Positions 26,772 through 36,120 are shown, numbered from the stretch's first letter. The stretch: DNA of 64,000 nucleotides from Caulobacter sp. AP07 (GCF_000281955.1 NZ_AKKF01000122.1:62001-126000); one strand, 5' to 3'. Notes: generated by a model from the letters alone, not told the origin. A program made the numbers and translations.

Positions 26772-26939
26772 CCCTCTCCCGGAGGGAGAGGGAGGGGCCC
26801 ATGCGCAACATGGGAGGGTGAGGGGTTTAGACGTCCGACGGCGTGCCGGCAGGGCGTTTGGGGAGAAAGGGTGAGGGCGTAATCCCTCACCCTCCCACGC
26901 TTTCAGCGCGGGCCCCACCCTCTCCCGCCGGGAGAGGGT
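26772..26939. repeat. 168-bp compound palindromic element
   Basis: Outer hairpins CCCTCTCCC-GGA-GGGAGAGGG (26772-26792) and ACCCTCTCCC-GCC-GGGAGAGGGT (26917-26939) flank an inner inverted pair, TGGGAGGGTGAGGG (26811-26824) with its exact complement at 26884-26897. The whole gap can fold as a cruciform. Just 3 bp separate it from the stop of the aldo-keto reductase gene, so the nearer hairpin probably also ends that transcript. Confidence 0.75.
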
Positions 26940-26942
26940 GTT

Positions 26943-28079
<1,137 letters not shown>

Positions 28080-28085
28080 TCAGCA

Positions 28086-28970
28086 ATGGACCAACGCCCC
28101 CTGCCCGACCTGGCCGTCTTCGCCCTGGTGGCCCAGCACCGCAGCTTCCGCGCCGCCGCCCAGGTGCTGGGGGTCTCGGCCTCGGCGCTGAGCCACACCC
28201 TGCGCAACCTGGAGACCCGGCTGGACGTGCGGCTGCTGCATCGCACGACCCGCAGCGTCGCGCCGACCGAGGCCGGCGAGCGGCTGCTGGCCCGGCTGGC
28301 CCCGGCCCTGGCCGACATCGACGCCGCCCTGGGCGAGATCGCCGCCTATCGCGACCGGCCCGCCGGCCGCCTGCGCCTCAACCTGGCCCGCTCGGCCGCC
28401 CGCTGGCTGTTCGCGCCGCGCATCGGCGGGTTCCTCAAGGCCTATCCGGAGGTGCGGGTCGAGATGGTCTGCGACGACGGCCTGTCCGACATCGTGGCCG
28501 GCGGCTTCGACTGCGGCGTGCGGCTGGGCGAGAGCCTGCAGGCCGACATGATCGCCGTGCCGATCGGCGGCGACCTGAGCCAGGCCCTGGTCGCCTCGCC
28601 CGAGTACCTGGCCGAGCACGGCGCGCCGGCCCGGCCCGAGGACGTCCCCCACCATCGCTGCCTGCTGAACCGCCGCCTGACCGGCCAGACCTGGCCCTGG
28701 GAGTTCGAGCGCCAGGGCCGGGTGGTGGTGGTCAATCCGCCCGGCGTGCTGGTCTCCGACGAGAACGAGGTGCTGCGCCGCGCCTGCCTCGACGGCGCGG
28801 GCCTGGCCTTCCTGCTCCGCGACCAGGTCGAGGGCGATATCGCCGCCGGCCGCCTCACGGCCCTGCTGGAGGACTGGTGCGAGCCGTTCGCGGGGTTCTT
28901 CCTCTACTACCCCAGCCGGCGGCAGCTCTCGCCGGCCCTGCGGGCGTTCATCGACTGGATGCGGGATTAG
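28086..28970 (+). CDS. LysR family regulator
   Basis: The 294-residue protein has an N-terminal winged HTH ('LAVFALVAQHRSFRAAAQVLGVSASALSHTLRNLE') and a periplasmic-binding-type effector domain starting near residue 95 ('GRLRLNLARSAARWLF'). It is divergent from the aldo/keto reductase gene, the usual arrangement for a LysR activator and its target. The gap shows no long palindrome, only a short TTGA-N4-TCAA near 28049. Effector unknown. Confidence 0.92.
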   Translation: MDQRPLPDLAVFALVAQHRSFRAAAQVLGVSASALSHTLRNLETRLDVRLLHRTTRSVAPTEAGERLLARLAPALADIDAALGEIAAYRDRPAGRLRLNLARSAARWLFAPRIGGFLKAYPEVRVEMVCDDGLSDIVAGGFDCGVRLGESLQADMIAVPIGGDLSQALVASPEYLAEHGAPARPEDVPHHRCLLNRRLTGQTWPWEFERQGRVVVVNPPGVLVSDENEVLRRACLDGAGLAFLLRDQVEGDIAAGRLTALLEDWCEPFAGFFLYYPSRRQLSPALRAFIDWMRD

Positions 28971-29029
28971 CGGAGCTCCTCTCCCATGGGTTTCGTCGTC
29001 GGGGACACGCCCATGGGCGCACCGCACCT

Positions 29030-29138
29030 ACTTGCCCCCTACGGGCCTTCGGCCGTCTTCCCCCATAGGGGGGAGGAGCGCGCGGCTCCGCCCCCCATGG
29101 GGGCGGACAGACCGCGAAGCGGTCAGGTGGGGGCAAGT
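29030..29138. repeat. 109-bp palindromic element, ACTTGCCCCC family copy 2
   Basis: It shares the order of hairpins and the ends of the element at 23186-23304: ACTTGCCCCC, GGCCTTCGGCC, TTCCCCCATAGGGG, CCGCCCCCCATGGGGGCGG, ACCGCGAAGCGGT and GGGGGCAAGT. The stems keep pairing although the bases differ (for example GGTCGC/GCGACC against GGCC/GGCC), so structure is kept by paired changes. Confidence 0.8.
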
Positions 29139-29654
29139 GGGTGTGATCCCACGCCATCGGCTGTGAGGTGATCGGAAAGGGTCGCGGAGCGCCGGACATC
29201 GTCCGGAGAAGTAGAAGAATAACCGTTTCGACGAAGCCCGAGCGCTCCGCGCGGTCGTTATCCGGAAGCGCGCGGCGCTGAGCCCTGTTGGAGCCTCGCC
29301 GCCTTGAAGCCTCCGACGGGCGGGCCAGGTCAACGAAACCCGGTCCCGGACCGCGGGCGCGTCACCGCCCGCCTGTTGCTGGGTCAGCCCTCACGTCACG
29401 CTGTATCCGTGTTCCGAGCCCAGCCGGCACCAGAGACATGAGGTCGCCGCGATCCCCACGCATGGGAACCCCGGCCGCCGACCAAGCTTCCCGCTCGATC
29501 GCCCCCCGCCGCCGCATCGGTCGCTGGCCATGCGCCCTTTCCCTGCGGTGAGGTGAGAGAAGCATACGGCGGGTTTTGGAGGGGAGGACGGGCGGGGTGT
29601 GGGCTGAGGGATTTCAGCCGGTTGGGCCAGATCAGCGTGCGGACCTGAACGCGA

Positions 29655-29680
29655 AACCCTCTCCCGGAGGGGAGAGGGTT
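29655..29680. repeat. AACCCTCTCCC hairpin
   Basis: Bases 29655-29665 pair exactly with 29670-29680 around GGAG. It has the same core and loop as the hairpin at 3661-3692. It lies 85 bp beyond the stop of the glutathione transferase gene on the minus strand. Confidence 0.65.
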
Positions 29681-29765
29681 CAGGACCGCGCCACCCCTCA
29701 AGCGCCCTGCACCGGCCCCTCCCCGCAGGGGGGAGGGAATTTCCGGGAGGGATTGAGAGGGTGTC

Positions 29766-30380
29766 CTAAGCGATCGGCGTGGCCAGGAACGCCGGCGTCG
29801 CCTCCGCCCGCCGCGCCAGGTCCGCCAGGGCCGGATGGTCGCCCGCCTCGACCGCCCCCGGCAGGGCGAAGGCCGTGAAGCTCCAGGCCACCGCCGCCGT
29901 GACGCCCGCCTGCGAGGGCCGGGACCCAAGCAGCCACGACGTCTCCCCGGCCACCGCCGCCTCCAGCAGCCGATAGGCCTCGCCAAGTTGCCCGCGCACC
30001 CGGTCGACCCACGGCGCGTGCTGCTTGTCCTGCGGTCGCAGGTTGAACTCGTAGACCAGCTGGACGGTCTTCTCGCAGGCCGCCAGGGCCAGGCCGATGA
30101 TCCGCTGGGCGCGGGCGTGGCCTTCGAGGTCGGCCGGGTTCAGCGTCCGCCCCGCCGGGGCCAGCCGTTCCAGGTGTTCGAGGATCAGGCCGGAGTCCAT
30201 CAGCACCACGCCCGCCTCGGTGACCAGGGTCGGGGCCTTGACCACCGGATTGATCGCCGCGAAGGCGTCGTAGTCACGGAACACCGAGACCGGTTCGTGG
30301 TCGAACGGCAAGCCCATCAGCCGCAGCGATATCGCCACCCGCCGCACATAGGGCGAATCCAGCATTCCGATCAGTCGCAC
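29766..30380 (-). CDS. Glutathione S-transferase family protein
   Basis: The 204-residue protein has an N-terminal thioredoxin-like domain ('MLDSPYVRRVAISLRLMGLPFDHEPVSV', 'NPVVKAPTLVTEAGVVLMDSGLILEHLE') and a helical C-terminal domain from about residue 85. The 'SPYVRRVAI' Ser is the likely catalytic residue and 'DSG' binds the gamma-glutamyl part of glutathione. Substrate unknown. It is divergent from an Lrp/AsnC regulator across 114 bp, which is its likely controller. Confidence 0.9.
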   Translation of the reverse strand: MRLIGMLDSPYVRRVAISLRLMGLPFDHEPVSVFRDYDAFAAINPVVKAPTLVTEAGVVLMDSGLILEHLERLAPAGRTLNPADLEGHARAQRIIGLALAACEKTVQLVYEFNLRPQDKQHAPWVDRVRGQLGEAYRLLEAAVAGETSWLLGSRPSQAGVTAAVAWSFTAFALPGAVEAGDHPALADLARRAEATPAFLATPIA

Positions 30381-30494
30381 CCGTCACCTCCGAGGTTCAT
30401 CGGCGCAGAATGGCGGAGGTTGGCCGTGAACGGCATGGCCAGTCATCGGCCAAAGCGCGATAATACCGATGAACTCAAGGCCAGGAGGCGAGAC

Positions 30495-30965
30495 ATGACC
30501 AGCACGAACGGACTGGACGCCAAGGACATCGCCATCCTGGAATTGCTGCAGCAGGATGGCCGCACGCCGCTGTCGGAACTGGGCCGCAAGGTCGGGCTGT
30601 CGCAGCCGGCGATGTCGGAGCGGGTCAAGCGGCTGGAGGAGCGCGGGGTCATCACCGGCTACGGCGCGCGGATCGATCCCCAGGCCCTGGGCCTGGGCAT
30701 GGCCGCGATCATCCGCCTGAAGACCACCCACGAGCATATCCGCCCTTGCCTGGAAACCTTCGCCCGCCTGCCCCAGGTGGTCGAGGTCCACCGGGTGACC
30801 GGCGACGATTGCTTCGTGCTCAAGGCCGTGATGCCCACGCCGAGCGACCTGGCGACGATCATCGACACGATCGGCCGGTTCGGCGCGGTGACCACCTCGG
30901 TGGTGCTGCGCAGCGAGGCGGCCAAGCCGATCGGCAAGGCGCTGCTGGCGTCGGGGCGGACCTAG
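30495..30965 (+). CDS. Lrp/AsnC family regulator
   Basis: The 156-residue protein has the Lrp layout: HTH ('LDAKDIAILELLQQDGRTPLSELGRKVGLSQPAMSERVKRLEERGVI') and a RAM/AsnC ligand domain ('VVEVHRVTGDDCFVLKAVMPTPSDL'). AGGAGG lies 7 bases before the ATG. It faces the glutathione transferase gene and ends 6 bp from the convergent ThuA-like gene. Lrp-like local regulators often respond to amino acids; no ligand can be read here. Confidence 0.9.
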   Translation: MTSTNGLDAKDIAILELLQQDGRTPLSELGRKVGLSQPAMSERVKRLEERGVITGYGARIDPQALGLGMAAIIRLKTTHEHIRPCLETFARLPQVVEVHRVTGDDCFVLKAVMPTPSDLATIIDTIGRFGAVTTSVVLRSEAAKPIGKALLASGRT

Positions 30966-30971
30966 GACGGG

Positions 30972-32039
30972 CTACCGGACGCCGCCCCGCGCCAGCACGT
31001 CCGCCAGCACCGCGCGGTAGGCGGCTTCGAACGGCGCGCGGTCGCTGTCCGGCTTCTTCGGATAGACCTCGCGCAGGCCGGCGATGCGCTCCGCCGCGGC
31101 GTTCTGCCAGACCGGGTCCATCTTCGACACCCGGGCCAGGATCGCCCGGTCGTCGCGGCCGGCGACCGGTTCGTAGGCCAGCAGCGCCTTGAACTGCCAC
31201 ATCGTCTGGCGGAAGACGTCGGGTGTCGCCGAGCCGGGCGTGCGCCCGGCCGTCCACTTCACCGCCTCGGCCACCTGCTTGCGAAAGCGCGGATCGTCCC
31301 AGGTCGAGGGCGTGTGGCCCAGGTTGGTGAAGAACAGCCGGCCCTTGCCGACCTGGCGCGCCCAGGTCACCGGCACGGCATAGGGCCGCCTCAGCGGCGT
31401 GCCGGCGAAATCCAGGGTCTGCAGCACCCGCACGCGGGCCGGGTCGAAGTCGGAATGCTGGTAGATCTCCTCGGCGTAGTCGAAGCTGACCGGCCACATG
31501 GCGACGGCCGGGAAATCCGGGTCCAGGGTCTCGATCCGCACCGGCGTGCCTTGCGTCCACGGATGGCCGGCGAAATGGCCGTTGATGAACCGGGTGTAGG
31601 GCTCGCCCGGGCCGGTGTAGTCCCAGCCCGTGTCGGTGGCGCTGTGCAGGCCGACGAAGCCCAGCTTGCCAGCCGCCACCCGCTGCTGCACCGCGGCCCA
31701 GGCCTGGGGCGAGATCGGCAGGGCGCCGGTGGTGTAGAACACCAGCACGTCGATCCCGGCCAGGCGCTCGGGCGTGATCTCGCGGGCGTCCTGGGTGACC
31801 TCGGCCTGGAAGGCGCCGCTCTCCTGGCCGATGGCGATCATCGCCGTTTCCGAGGGCGCCAAGTTCGACGAGGAAGGGCCGCCGCCAGCGGGCCTGGCCA
31901 CCGGGGCGTGCTTCCAGCCCACCGACTGGTCGAGATAGAGCACCCGCAACGGCCTGGCGGCGGCCAGGGCGCTGGTGGGGAGGGCGGTCAGGGCCGCCAG
32001 GGCGACCAGCAGGGCGAGGGCGACGCGGCGACGGGCCAT
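30972..32039 (-). CDS. Exported ThuA-domain protein
   Basis: A signal peptide ('VALALLVALAALTALPTSALAAA') precedes a ThuA domain ('LRVLYLDQSVGWKHAP', 'DVLVFYTTGALPISPQ', 'LGFVGLHSATDTGWDY', 'INGHFAGHPW'). ThuA is a class I glutamine-amidotransferase-like fold found in trehalose utilisation proteins and in secreted carbohydrate-active proteins; ThuA's exact activity is not well settled. A C-terminal helical segment of about 80 residues follows ('MWQFKALLAYEPVAG'). No sugar-transport or glycosidase gene is adjacent. The ATG at 32039 was chosen for the signal peptide. Confidence 0.82.
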   Translation of the reverse strand: MARRRVALALLVALAALTALPTSALAAARPLRVLYLDQSVGWKHAPVARPAGGGPSSSNLAPSETAMIAIGQESGAFQAEVTQDAREITPERLAGIDVLVFYTTGALPISPQAWAAVQQRVAAGKLGFVGLHSATDTGWDYTGPGEPYTRFINGHFAGHPWTQGTPVRIETLDPDFPAVAMWPVSFDYAEEIYQHSDFDPARVRVLQTLDFAGTPLRRPYAVPVTWARQVGKGRLFFTNLGHTPSTWDDPRFRKQVAEAVKWTAGRTPGSATPDVFRQTMWQFKALLAYEPVAGRDDRAILARVSKMDPVWQNAAAERIAGLREVYPKKPDSDRAPFEAAYRAVLADVLARGGVR

Positions 32040-32173
32040 GGAGACTCTCTCGGAAAGGGCGTGCAGCCTAGCGGCAAGCCATCCACCGGCCCAGCCCTGC
32101 GCCAAGCTTTGTTCTCGCCCCATGACGGCCCCCTCCGTCATCGAAGGACCGGCGCGATCAAGCGACCCAGAGC

Positions 32174-32794
32174 CTACGCCACCACCGCCGCCAGCAGCAG
32201 CGCCGACATCCGCTCGCGATATTCCGCGTCCGTCCACCCTCGCCTCGCCACCAGATCGTCCCACGCGCTCACCGAGGTCAGGGTCCAGACGAGGTCGGCG
32301 GCGGCGGCGGAGTCGAGGCCGGGGCGCAGGCGGCCTTCCGCCGCGAGGCGCGCGACGACGACGCGGCAACCCTCCAGGCGGTCCCCCTGCCGGTCCCGCC
32401 ACGCCTGCTCGACCGCCGGGTCCTGGCGGCGGAGCAGTTCGAAGGTGTCGGCCAGGGGCTTGAAGTCGGGATTGAGCCGGGCCTGCCGGTCGACGATGGC
32501 CAGCAGCGCGTCGACCCCGGTGGGCGCGTCGCGGATCTTCGCCTGTTCCTTGACGATGCCCCGCTGTCCGTCGACGTAGCGCAGCAGGGCGACGAACAGG
32601 TCCGCCTTGTCGGCGAAGACCAGATACAGCGCCTGCCGCGACAGCCCCGCCTCCTTGGCGATGGCGCCCATGGCGATCGGCCCCTGCGCCCGTCGGACCA
32701 GGGCGAGGGTGGCGGTCAGGATGCGGGATCGGGTGGTCGGGGGGTCGCTTGACAGGGTGTAAAGTCCGAGGCTATACGCATGGTCGGTTGACAC
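32174..32794 (-). CDS. TetR family repressor
   Basis: The 206-residue protein contains a TetR HTH ('TRSRILTATLALVRRAQGPIAMGAIAKEAGLSRQALYLVFADKADLF') followed by a helical ligand domain. The start is a GTG at 32794 that sits inside the palindrome 32788-32802, so the repressor may bind across its own start. If a later start is used, the first 20 residues, which are not part of the HTH, would be lost without harm. It is divergent from a 76-residue protein. Confidence 0.85.
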   Translation of the reverse strand: MSTDHAYSLGLYTLSSDPPTTRSRILTATLALVRRAQGPIAMGAIAKEAGLSRQALYLVFADKADLFVALLRYVDGQRGIVKEQAKIRDAPTGVDALLAIVDRQARLNPDFKPLADTFELLRRQDPAVEQAWRDRQGDRLEGCRVVVARLAAEGRLRPGLDSAAAADLVWTLTSVSAWDDLVARRGWTDAEYRERMSALLLAAVVA

Positions 32795-32802
32795 ACTGTC
32801 AA
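32788..32802. promoter_or_regulatory. TTGACA-CAC-TGTCAA palindrome over the TetR start
   Basis: Perfect 6-3-6 inverted repeat. It lies between the TetR gene and the divergent 76-residue gene and overlaps the TetR GTG start. A further half, CTTGACA, occurs at 32748-32754. This is a likely TetR operator controlling both genes. Confidence 0.6.
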
Positions 32803-32850
32803 GTGCGTCGAGACGGCTGACAAGCCCCCCACCCCGCGAGGAGAGCCGCC

Positions 32851-33081
32851 ATGCAAGTTCATGCCTTCAGAGGAACGGGCCGGGTCTTCGGCTTCACCGA
32901 AGCGGCTGGCGGGGAAAACCTGCCGGCGTCATACGGGCCCTGGACCGCGTTCAAGTCCCTCGACATGCACCGCGACGAACCCCACGCCGGCGTGGACGTC
33001 AACACCTGCCTCGACGACATCGCCGCGCACGGCCTTCACCTGACCGATGCGCATGTCCGCATCGCGCCGGAAACCCTCTAG
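32851..33081 (+). CDS. 76-residue protein, likely TetR-controlled
   Basis: GAGGAGAG lies 8 bases before the ATG. The protein begins 'MQVHAFRGTGRVFGFTEAAG' and continues 'GPWTAFKSLDMHRDEPHAGVDVNTCLDDIAAHGLHLTDAHVRI'. It has no membrane segment or signal peptide and I do not recognise a family. Divergence from a TetR gene with a shared palindrome indicates it is the regulator's target, so it may be induced by a small molecule. Its stop overlaps that of the convergent aminotransferase gene by 4 bases. Confidence 0.7.
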   Translation: MQVHAFRGTGRVFGFTEAAGGENLPASYGPWTAFKSLDMHRDEPHAGVDVNTCLDDIAAHGLHLTDAHVRIAPETL

Positions 33082-34223
33082 GCCGCGCGGGTCTCGCGCG
33101 CCGCGAACCACGGGATGATGCGCCGCAGCGCCTCCTCCACCTCGGCGGTCGAGACCGCGAAGCTGAAGCGGATGAACCGGCCGCCGTCCACCGGGTCGAA
33201 GTCGACGCCCGGCGCCGTCGCCACGCCGGTGTCGCGCAGCAGGGCCTCGCAGAAGGCCAGGCTGTCGTCGGTCAGGTGGCCGATGTCGGTGTAGATGTAG
33301 AACGCGCCGTCCGGCGGGGCGATCGAGGCCAGGCCCAGGGCCGGCAGGGCGTCGAGCAGCAATTGACGGTTGGCGCGGTAGACGGCGACGTGGCCTTCCA
33401 GCTCCTCCGTGCAGCCCATGGCCACCAGGCCGGCGTGCTGGCTCAACGACGGCGGGGTCAGGAACAGGTTGCCCATGAAGGCCCGGGCGCGGGCCACGTG
33501 CTGGGGCGGACAGACCAGCCAGCCCAGCCGCCAGCCGGCCATGCTGAAATATTTCGAGAAGCTGTTGACGATCAGGGCCTGGGGCTCGAACTCCAGCATC
33601 GAGCGGGCCGGTTCGCCATAGCTGAGGCCGTGATAGATCTCGTCGGAGACCACGGCGATCCCGCGCGCCCGGCAGACCTCGGCGATCGCCTTCAGCTCCT
33701 CGGCCGGAATGATCGTGCCGGTGGGGTTGGCCGGGCTGGCGATGATCACCCCGGCCGGAGCTGGGTCAAGCGCCGCCAGGTGCGCGGCGGTCAGCTGGAA
33801 ACCGCTCTCCGCCCCGCAGCCGATCTCCACCGGGACCAGGTTCAGCGCCTTCAAGGTGTTGCGATAGGCCACGTAGCCGGGCCGGGCGATGGCCACCCGG
33901 TCGCCGGGCCGGAAGGTCGAGGCCAGGGCCATGACCAGGGCCGGCGAGGCGCCGCAGGTCAGGATGATCCGCTCGGGATCGACCGCCACGCCGTTGTCAT
34001 CGGCGTAGCGCCGGGCGATCGCCGCCTTCAGGCCGGGGCTTTCCCAATAGCCCATGCCGTCGGTGTCGAGCACGTCATGGGCCCGGGCGATGGCGGCCTT
34101 CGGCGCGCCGGTCGAGGGCTGGCCGAACTCCATGTGGATCACCGACCGCCCTTCCGCCTTCATCTGGTGGGCCAGGCGGCTGATGGCGATGGCGTGGAAG
34201 GGTTCGATTTCGGAAGCGGACAT
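33078..34223 (-). CDS. Class I/II PLP aminotransferase
   Basis: The 381-residue fold-type I aminotransferase has 'MEFGQPSTGAPKAAIARA', 'ILTCGASPALVMALAS', 'IIASPANPTGTIIPAEEL', 'VVSDEIYHGLSYG' with the PLP-pyridine Asp, 'NSFSKYFSMAGWRLGW' with the Schiff-base Lys, and 'RFIRFSFAVS' with the substrate-carboxylate Arg. It resembles aspartate/aromatic aminotransferase-like enzymes (AAT superfamily, Ib group). The amino donor cannot be read. Its last codons overlap the convergent small gene by 4 bp. Confidence 0.92.
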   Translation of the reverse strand: MSASEIEPFHAIAISRLAHQMKAEGRSVIHMEFGQPSTGAPKAAIARAHDVLDTDGMGYWESPGLKAAIARRYADDNGVAVDPERIILTCGASPALVMALASTFRPGDRVAIARPGYVAYRNTLKALNLVPVEIGCGAESGFQLTAAHLAALDPAPAGVIIASPANPTGTIIPAEELKAIAEVCRARGIAVVSDEIYHGLSYGEPARSMLEFEPQALIVNSFSKYFSMAGWRLGWLVCPPQHVARARAFMGNLFLTPPSLSQHAGLVAMGCTEELEGHVAVYRANRQLLLDALPALGLASIAPPDGAFYIYTDIGHLTDDSLAFCEALLRDTGVATAPGVDFDPVDGGRFIRFSFAVSTAEVEEALRRIIPWFAARETRAA

Positions 34224-34281
34224 GCTCCGTTCCTAGTCCGCCGGGGCCGCCACGACAATCGCGGCGGCCCTTCGTCGCCCT

Positions 34282-34983
34282 CTAGGCCGCCAGCCGCGGC
34301 TTCAGGGCGTCCAGCGTCACCTGCCCCAGGAAGCCGCCGGCCGAGACCGCCGGGGCGGCGTCCTCGACGGCGTGGGCGAAGGCCACGGCCGGGTCGGCGT
34401 CCAGCTTGCGCAGGTGGGCGTGGACGCGCGGGAAGTCGCGGGCCAGGTCGAACAGTCCCAGGTCCGCGCCCCAGCGGGCCACGCCGGCGAAATAGGCGTC
34501 GGCGACGCTCTGGCGGTCGCCGGCCAGCCAGTCGCGCTCGGCCAGCCGGGCCTCGAGCCGACCATAGCCCAGGGCGGCCTTGGCTCGGGCCTTGTCGAGG
34601 GCGTTGGCCTGGGCGGCCGGGTCGTCGACATACTTGCCGGGCTGGAACAGCACGCCGAACACCGGGTGGAAGTCGGCGTGCAGGAAGGCCAGCACATAGT
34701 TGAGGTCGTCGAAGGCGGCCGTGCCCTGGGCGAAGCCCAGCGGGCGCCGCAGGTCCCGCGAGGCCAGGTGGTGCAGGATGGCCAGGCTCTCGTTGATCAC
34801 CCGGCCGTCGGCGGTCAGCAGGGCGGGCGTCGCCCCGACCGGGTTGACCCCCAGATAGGCGGGGTCGCGCGTCTCCAGCATCTCCACCCGGCTCAGGCGG
34901 TAGGGCTGACCCAACCACTCCAGGGCGACGATCGCGCCAAACGAGCAGCCATGCGGCACGCCGTAGAAAAGCACCGGTTCCAT
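34282..34983 (-). CDS. Glutathione S-transferase family protein (second)
   Basis: The ATG at 34983 gives a 233-residue protein starting 'MEPVLFYGVPHGCSFGAIVALEWLG', a thioredoxin-like GST N-terminus with a Cys/Ser region as the active site. 'NPVGATPALLTADGRVINESLAILHHLA' is the glutathione-binding part and the rest is the helical C-terminal domain. It is divergent from an HxlR gene across 119 bp that contains a 12-bp palindrome, so redox or electrophile-responsive control by HxlR is likely. The extra 30 codons upstream are from the promoter region. Confidence 0.88.
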   Translation of the reverse strand: MEPVLFYGVPHGCSFGAIVALEWLGQPYRLSRVEMLETRDPAYLGVNPVGATPALLTADGRVINESLAILHHLASRDLRRPLGFAQGTAAFDDLNYVLAFLHADFHPVFGVLFQPGKYVDDPAAQANALDKARAKAALGYGRLEARLAERDWLAGDRQSVADAYFAGVARWGADLGLFDLARDFPRVHAHLRKLDADPAVAFAHAVEDAAPAVSAGGFLGQVTLDALKPRLAA

Positions 34984-35057
34984 ATTTTCATTCCTCTTGC
35001 CGCGCCGAAATAGCGACAAGACGGATATGCTTACGCCCCTCAATACTGTAAAGACGG

Positions 35058-35069
35058 CACAATATTGTG
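35058..35069. promoter_or_regulatory. CACAATATTGTG palindrome, GST/HxlR gap
   Basis: A perfect 12-bp palindrome in an A/T-rich tract between the divergent GST and HxlR genes, 33 bp before the HxlR start. HxlR proteins bind such sites and repress both sides. Confidence 0.6.
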
Positions 35070-35102
35070 GCATGGTTACATATTTTATACTGAGGCTACG
35101 CG

Positions 35103-35438
35103 ATGAAAGACACCGTCACCGGCTGTTCGATCGAGGAAGCCATGCGACTGCTCAGCGGCCGCTGGCGCGGGGTGCTGATCTATTACCTGAAGGACGGCGA
35201 CAAGCGGTTCAGCGACCTGCGCCGCGACATGACCGGTATCTCGCAGCGCATGCTGACCCTGGACCTGCGCGAGCTGGAGGCGGCCGGGGTGGTGACGCGC
35301 ACCGTCTATCCCGAGGTTCCACCGCGCGTGGTCTACGGCCTGACCCAGGCCGGCCATCGCCTGCTGCCGCTGATCGACGCCCTGGGCGCGTGGTTCGACA
35401 CCCTGGAGCCGCCAGCGTCGGACGAGGCGGCCGCCTGA
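35103..35438 (+). CDS. HxlR family winged-helix regulator
   Basis: The 111-residue protein has a Cys near the N-terminus ('VTGCSIEEAMRLLSGRW') and the HxlR winged helix ('RGVLIYYLKDGDKRFSDLRRDMTGISQRMLTLDLRELEAAGVVTRTVYPEVPPRVVYGLTQAG'). In HxlR-type regulators such as YodB and HypR that Cys senses electrophiles or oxidants. The divergent GST gene supports such a role. Confidence 0.92.
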   Translation: MKDTVTGCSIEEAMRLLSGRWRGVLIYYLKDGDKRFSDLRRDMTGISQRMLTLDLRELEAAGVVTRTVYPEVPPRVVYGLTQAGHRLLPLIDALGAWFDTLEPPASDEAAA

Positions 35439-35467
35439 GGCGCGGATGTCAAAGCCCTCACTTGGGC

Positions 35468-35580
35468 TGTCATCCCGGACAACCCCGGCGAAAGCCGGGG
35501 GCAGATCCGGGACCGCCGGAAGCGCCTGCGTTCACGCGTCGGTCCCGGATCTTCGCGCTGCGCGCTCGTCCGGGATGACA
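35468..35580. repeat. 113-bp element with TGTCATCCCGGAC ends, copy 1
   Basis: Ends TGTCATCCCGGAC (35468-35480) and GTCCGGGATGACA (35568-35580) are exact 13-bp inverted repeats. Inside, ATCCGGGACC and GGTCCCGGAT form a second pair. The same ends occur at 57016-57116. Confidence 0.8.
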
Positions 35581-35689
35581 ACAAGGGTTGGGCCCCAAAT
35601 GAGCCCCCTCCGCGCGCCCTTACCTCCCACGTAATCGATCCCCCGCCGCCGATGCGCGAGGCTGCCTCGTCAACAACGAGGAGCCCGCC

Positions 35690-36016
35690 ATGTCCGCCTA
35701 CGGTATCGCCCATCTGCGCAGCGTCGATTTCGGCCCCGCCATCGTCGAATACCTGCAGCGCATCGACGCCACCCTGGAGCCCTATGGCGGCAAGTTCCGC
35801 GTCCATGGCGGCAAGGCCGAGGTGATGGAGGGCCAGTGGCCCGGCGACATCGTCGTCATCGCCTTTCCCGACATCGCCACGGCCCGCGCCTGGTACGCCT
35901 CGCCGGCCTACCAGGCCATCCTGGCCCTGCGCGCCGACCACTCGGTGGGCGACCTGATCCTGGTCGACGGCTGCGACGACGACCACAAGGCCACCGACCT
36001 GCTGGTCGCCGCCTGA
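35690..36016 (+). CDS. DUF1330 family protein
   Basis: The 108-residue protein matches DUF1330, a dimeric alpha-beta-barrel (ferredoxin-like) family of unknown function. Features are 'EYLQRIDATLEPYGGKFRVHGGKAEVMEG', 'DIVVIAFPDIATARAWYASPAYQAIL' and 'GDLILVDG'. The ATG follows 'GAGGAG'. It is followed by a VOC gene on the same strand after 104 bp. Confidence 0.9.
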   Translation: MSAYGIAHLRSVDFGPAIVEYLQRIDATLEPYGGKFRVHGGKAEVMEGQWPGDIVVIAFPDIATARAWYASPAYQAILALRADHSVGDLILVDGCDDDHKATDLLVAA

Positions 36017-36120
36017 GAACGGCGGCTGGCAGAAAATCCGCCGCCGATGTCGGAACGGGCGGCCATGGTCCGTCCTTTGACGGAAGGCCGGGACATCCAG
36101 GCCGGCGCGGAGGACGACCC

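Larger units (their letters stand above)
28971..29765. other. 795-bp intergenic stretch: repeats plus unassigned hairpin-rich DNA
   Basis: No convincing protein gene is visible on either strand; the short open frames here lack family features and ribosome sites. The first part holds a degenerate GGGGACA palindrome (29001-29017) and the 109-bp repeat (29030-29138). Bases 29139-29571 contain a long stem (GCGGAGCGC near 29183 with its complement near 29248) and a GCGGGC/GCCCGC hairpin near 29356-29376. These could belong to a structured RNA. The last part holds the hairpin at 29655-29680. I see no tRNA, tmRNA or RNase P signature. Confidence 0.5.

Noticed and set aside
29396-29986. A minus-strand frame of 196 codons over the hairpin-rich stretch
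   Set aside because: Arg/Pro-rich, crosses the hairpin at 29655, and overlaps the glutathione transferase gene in another frame.
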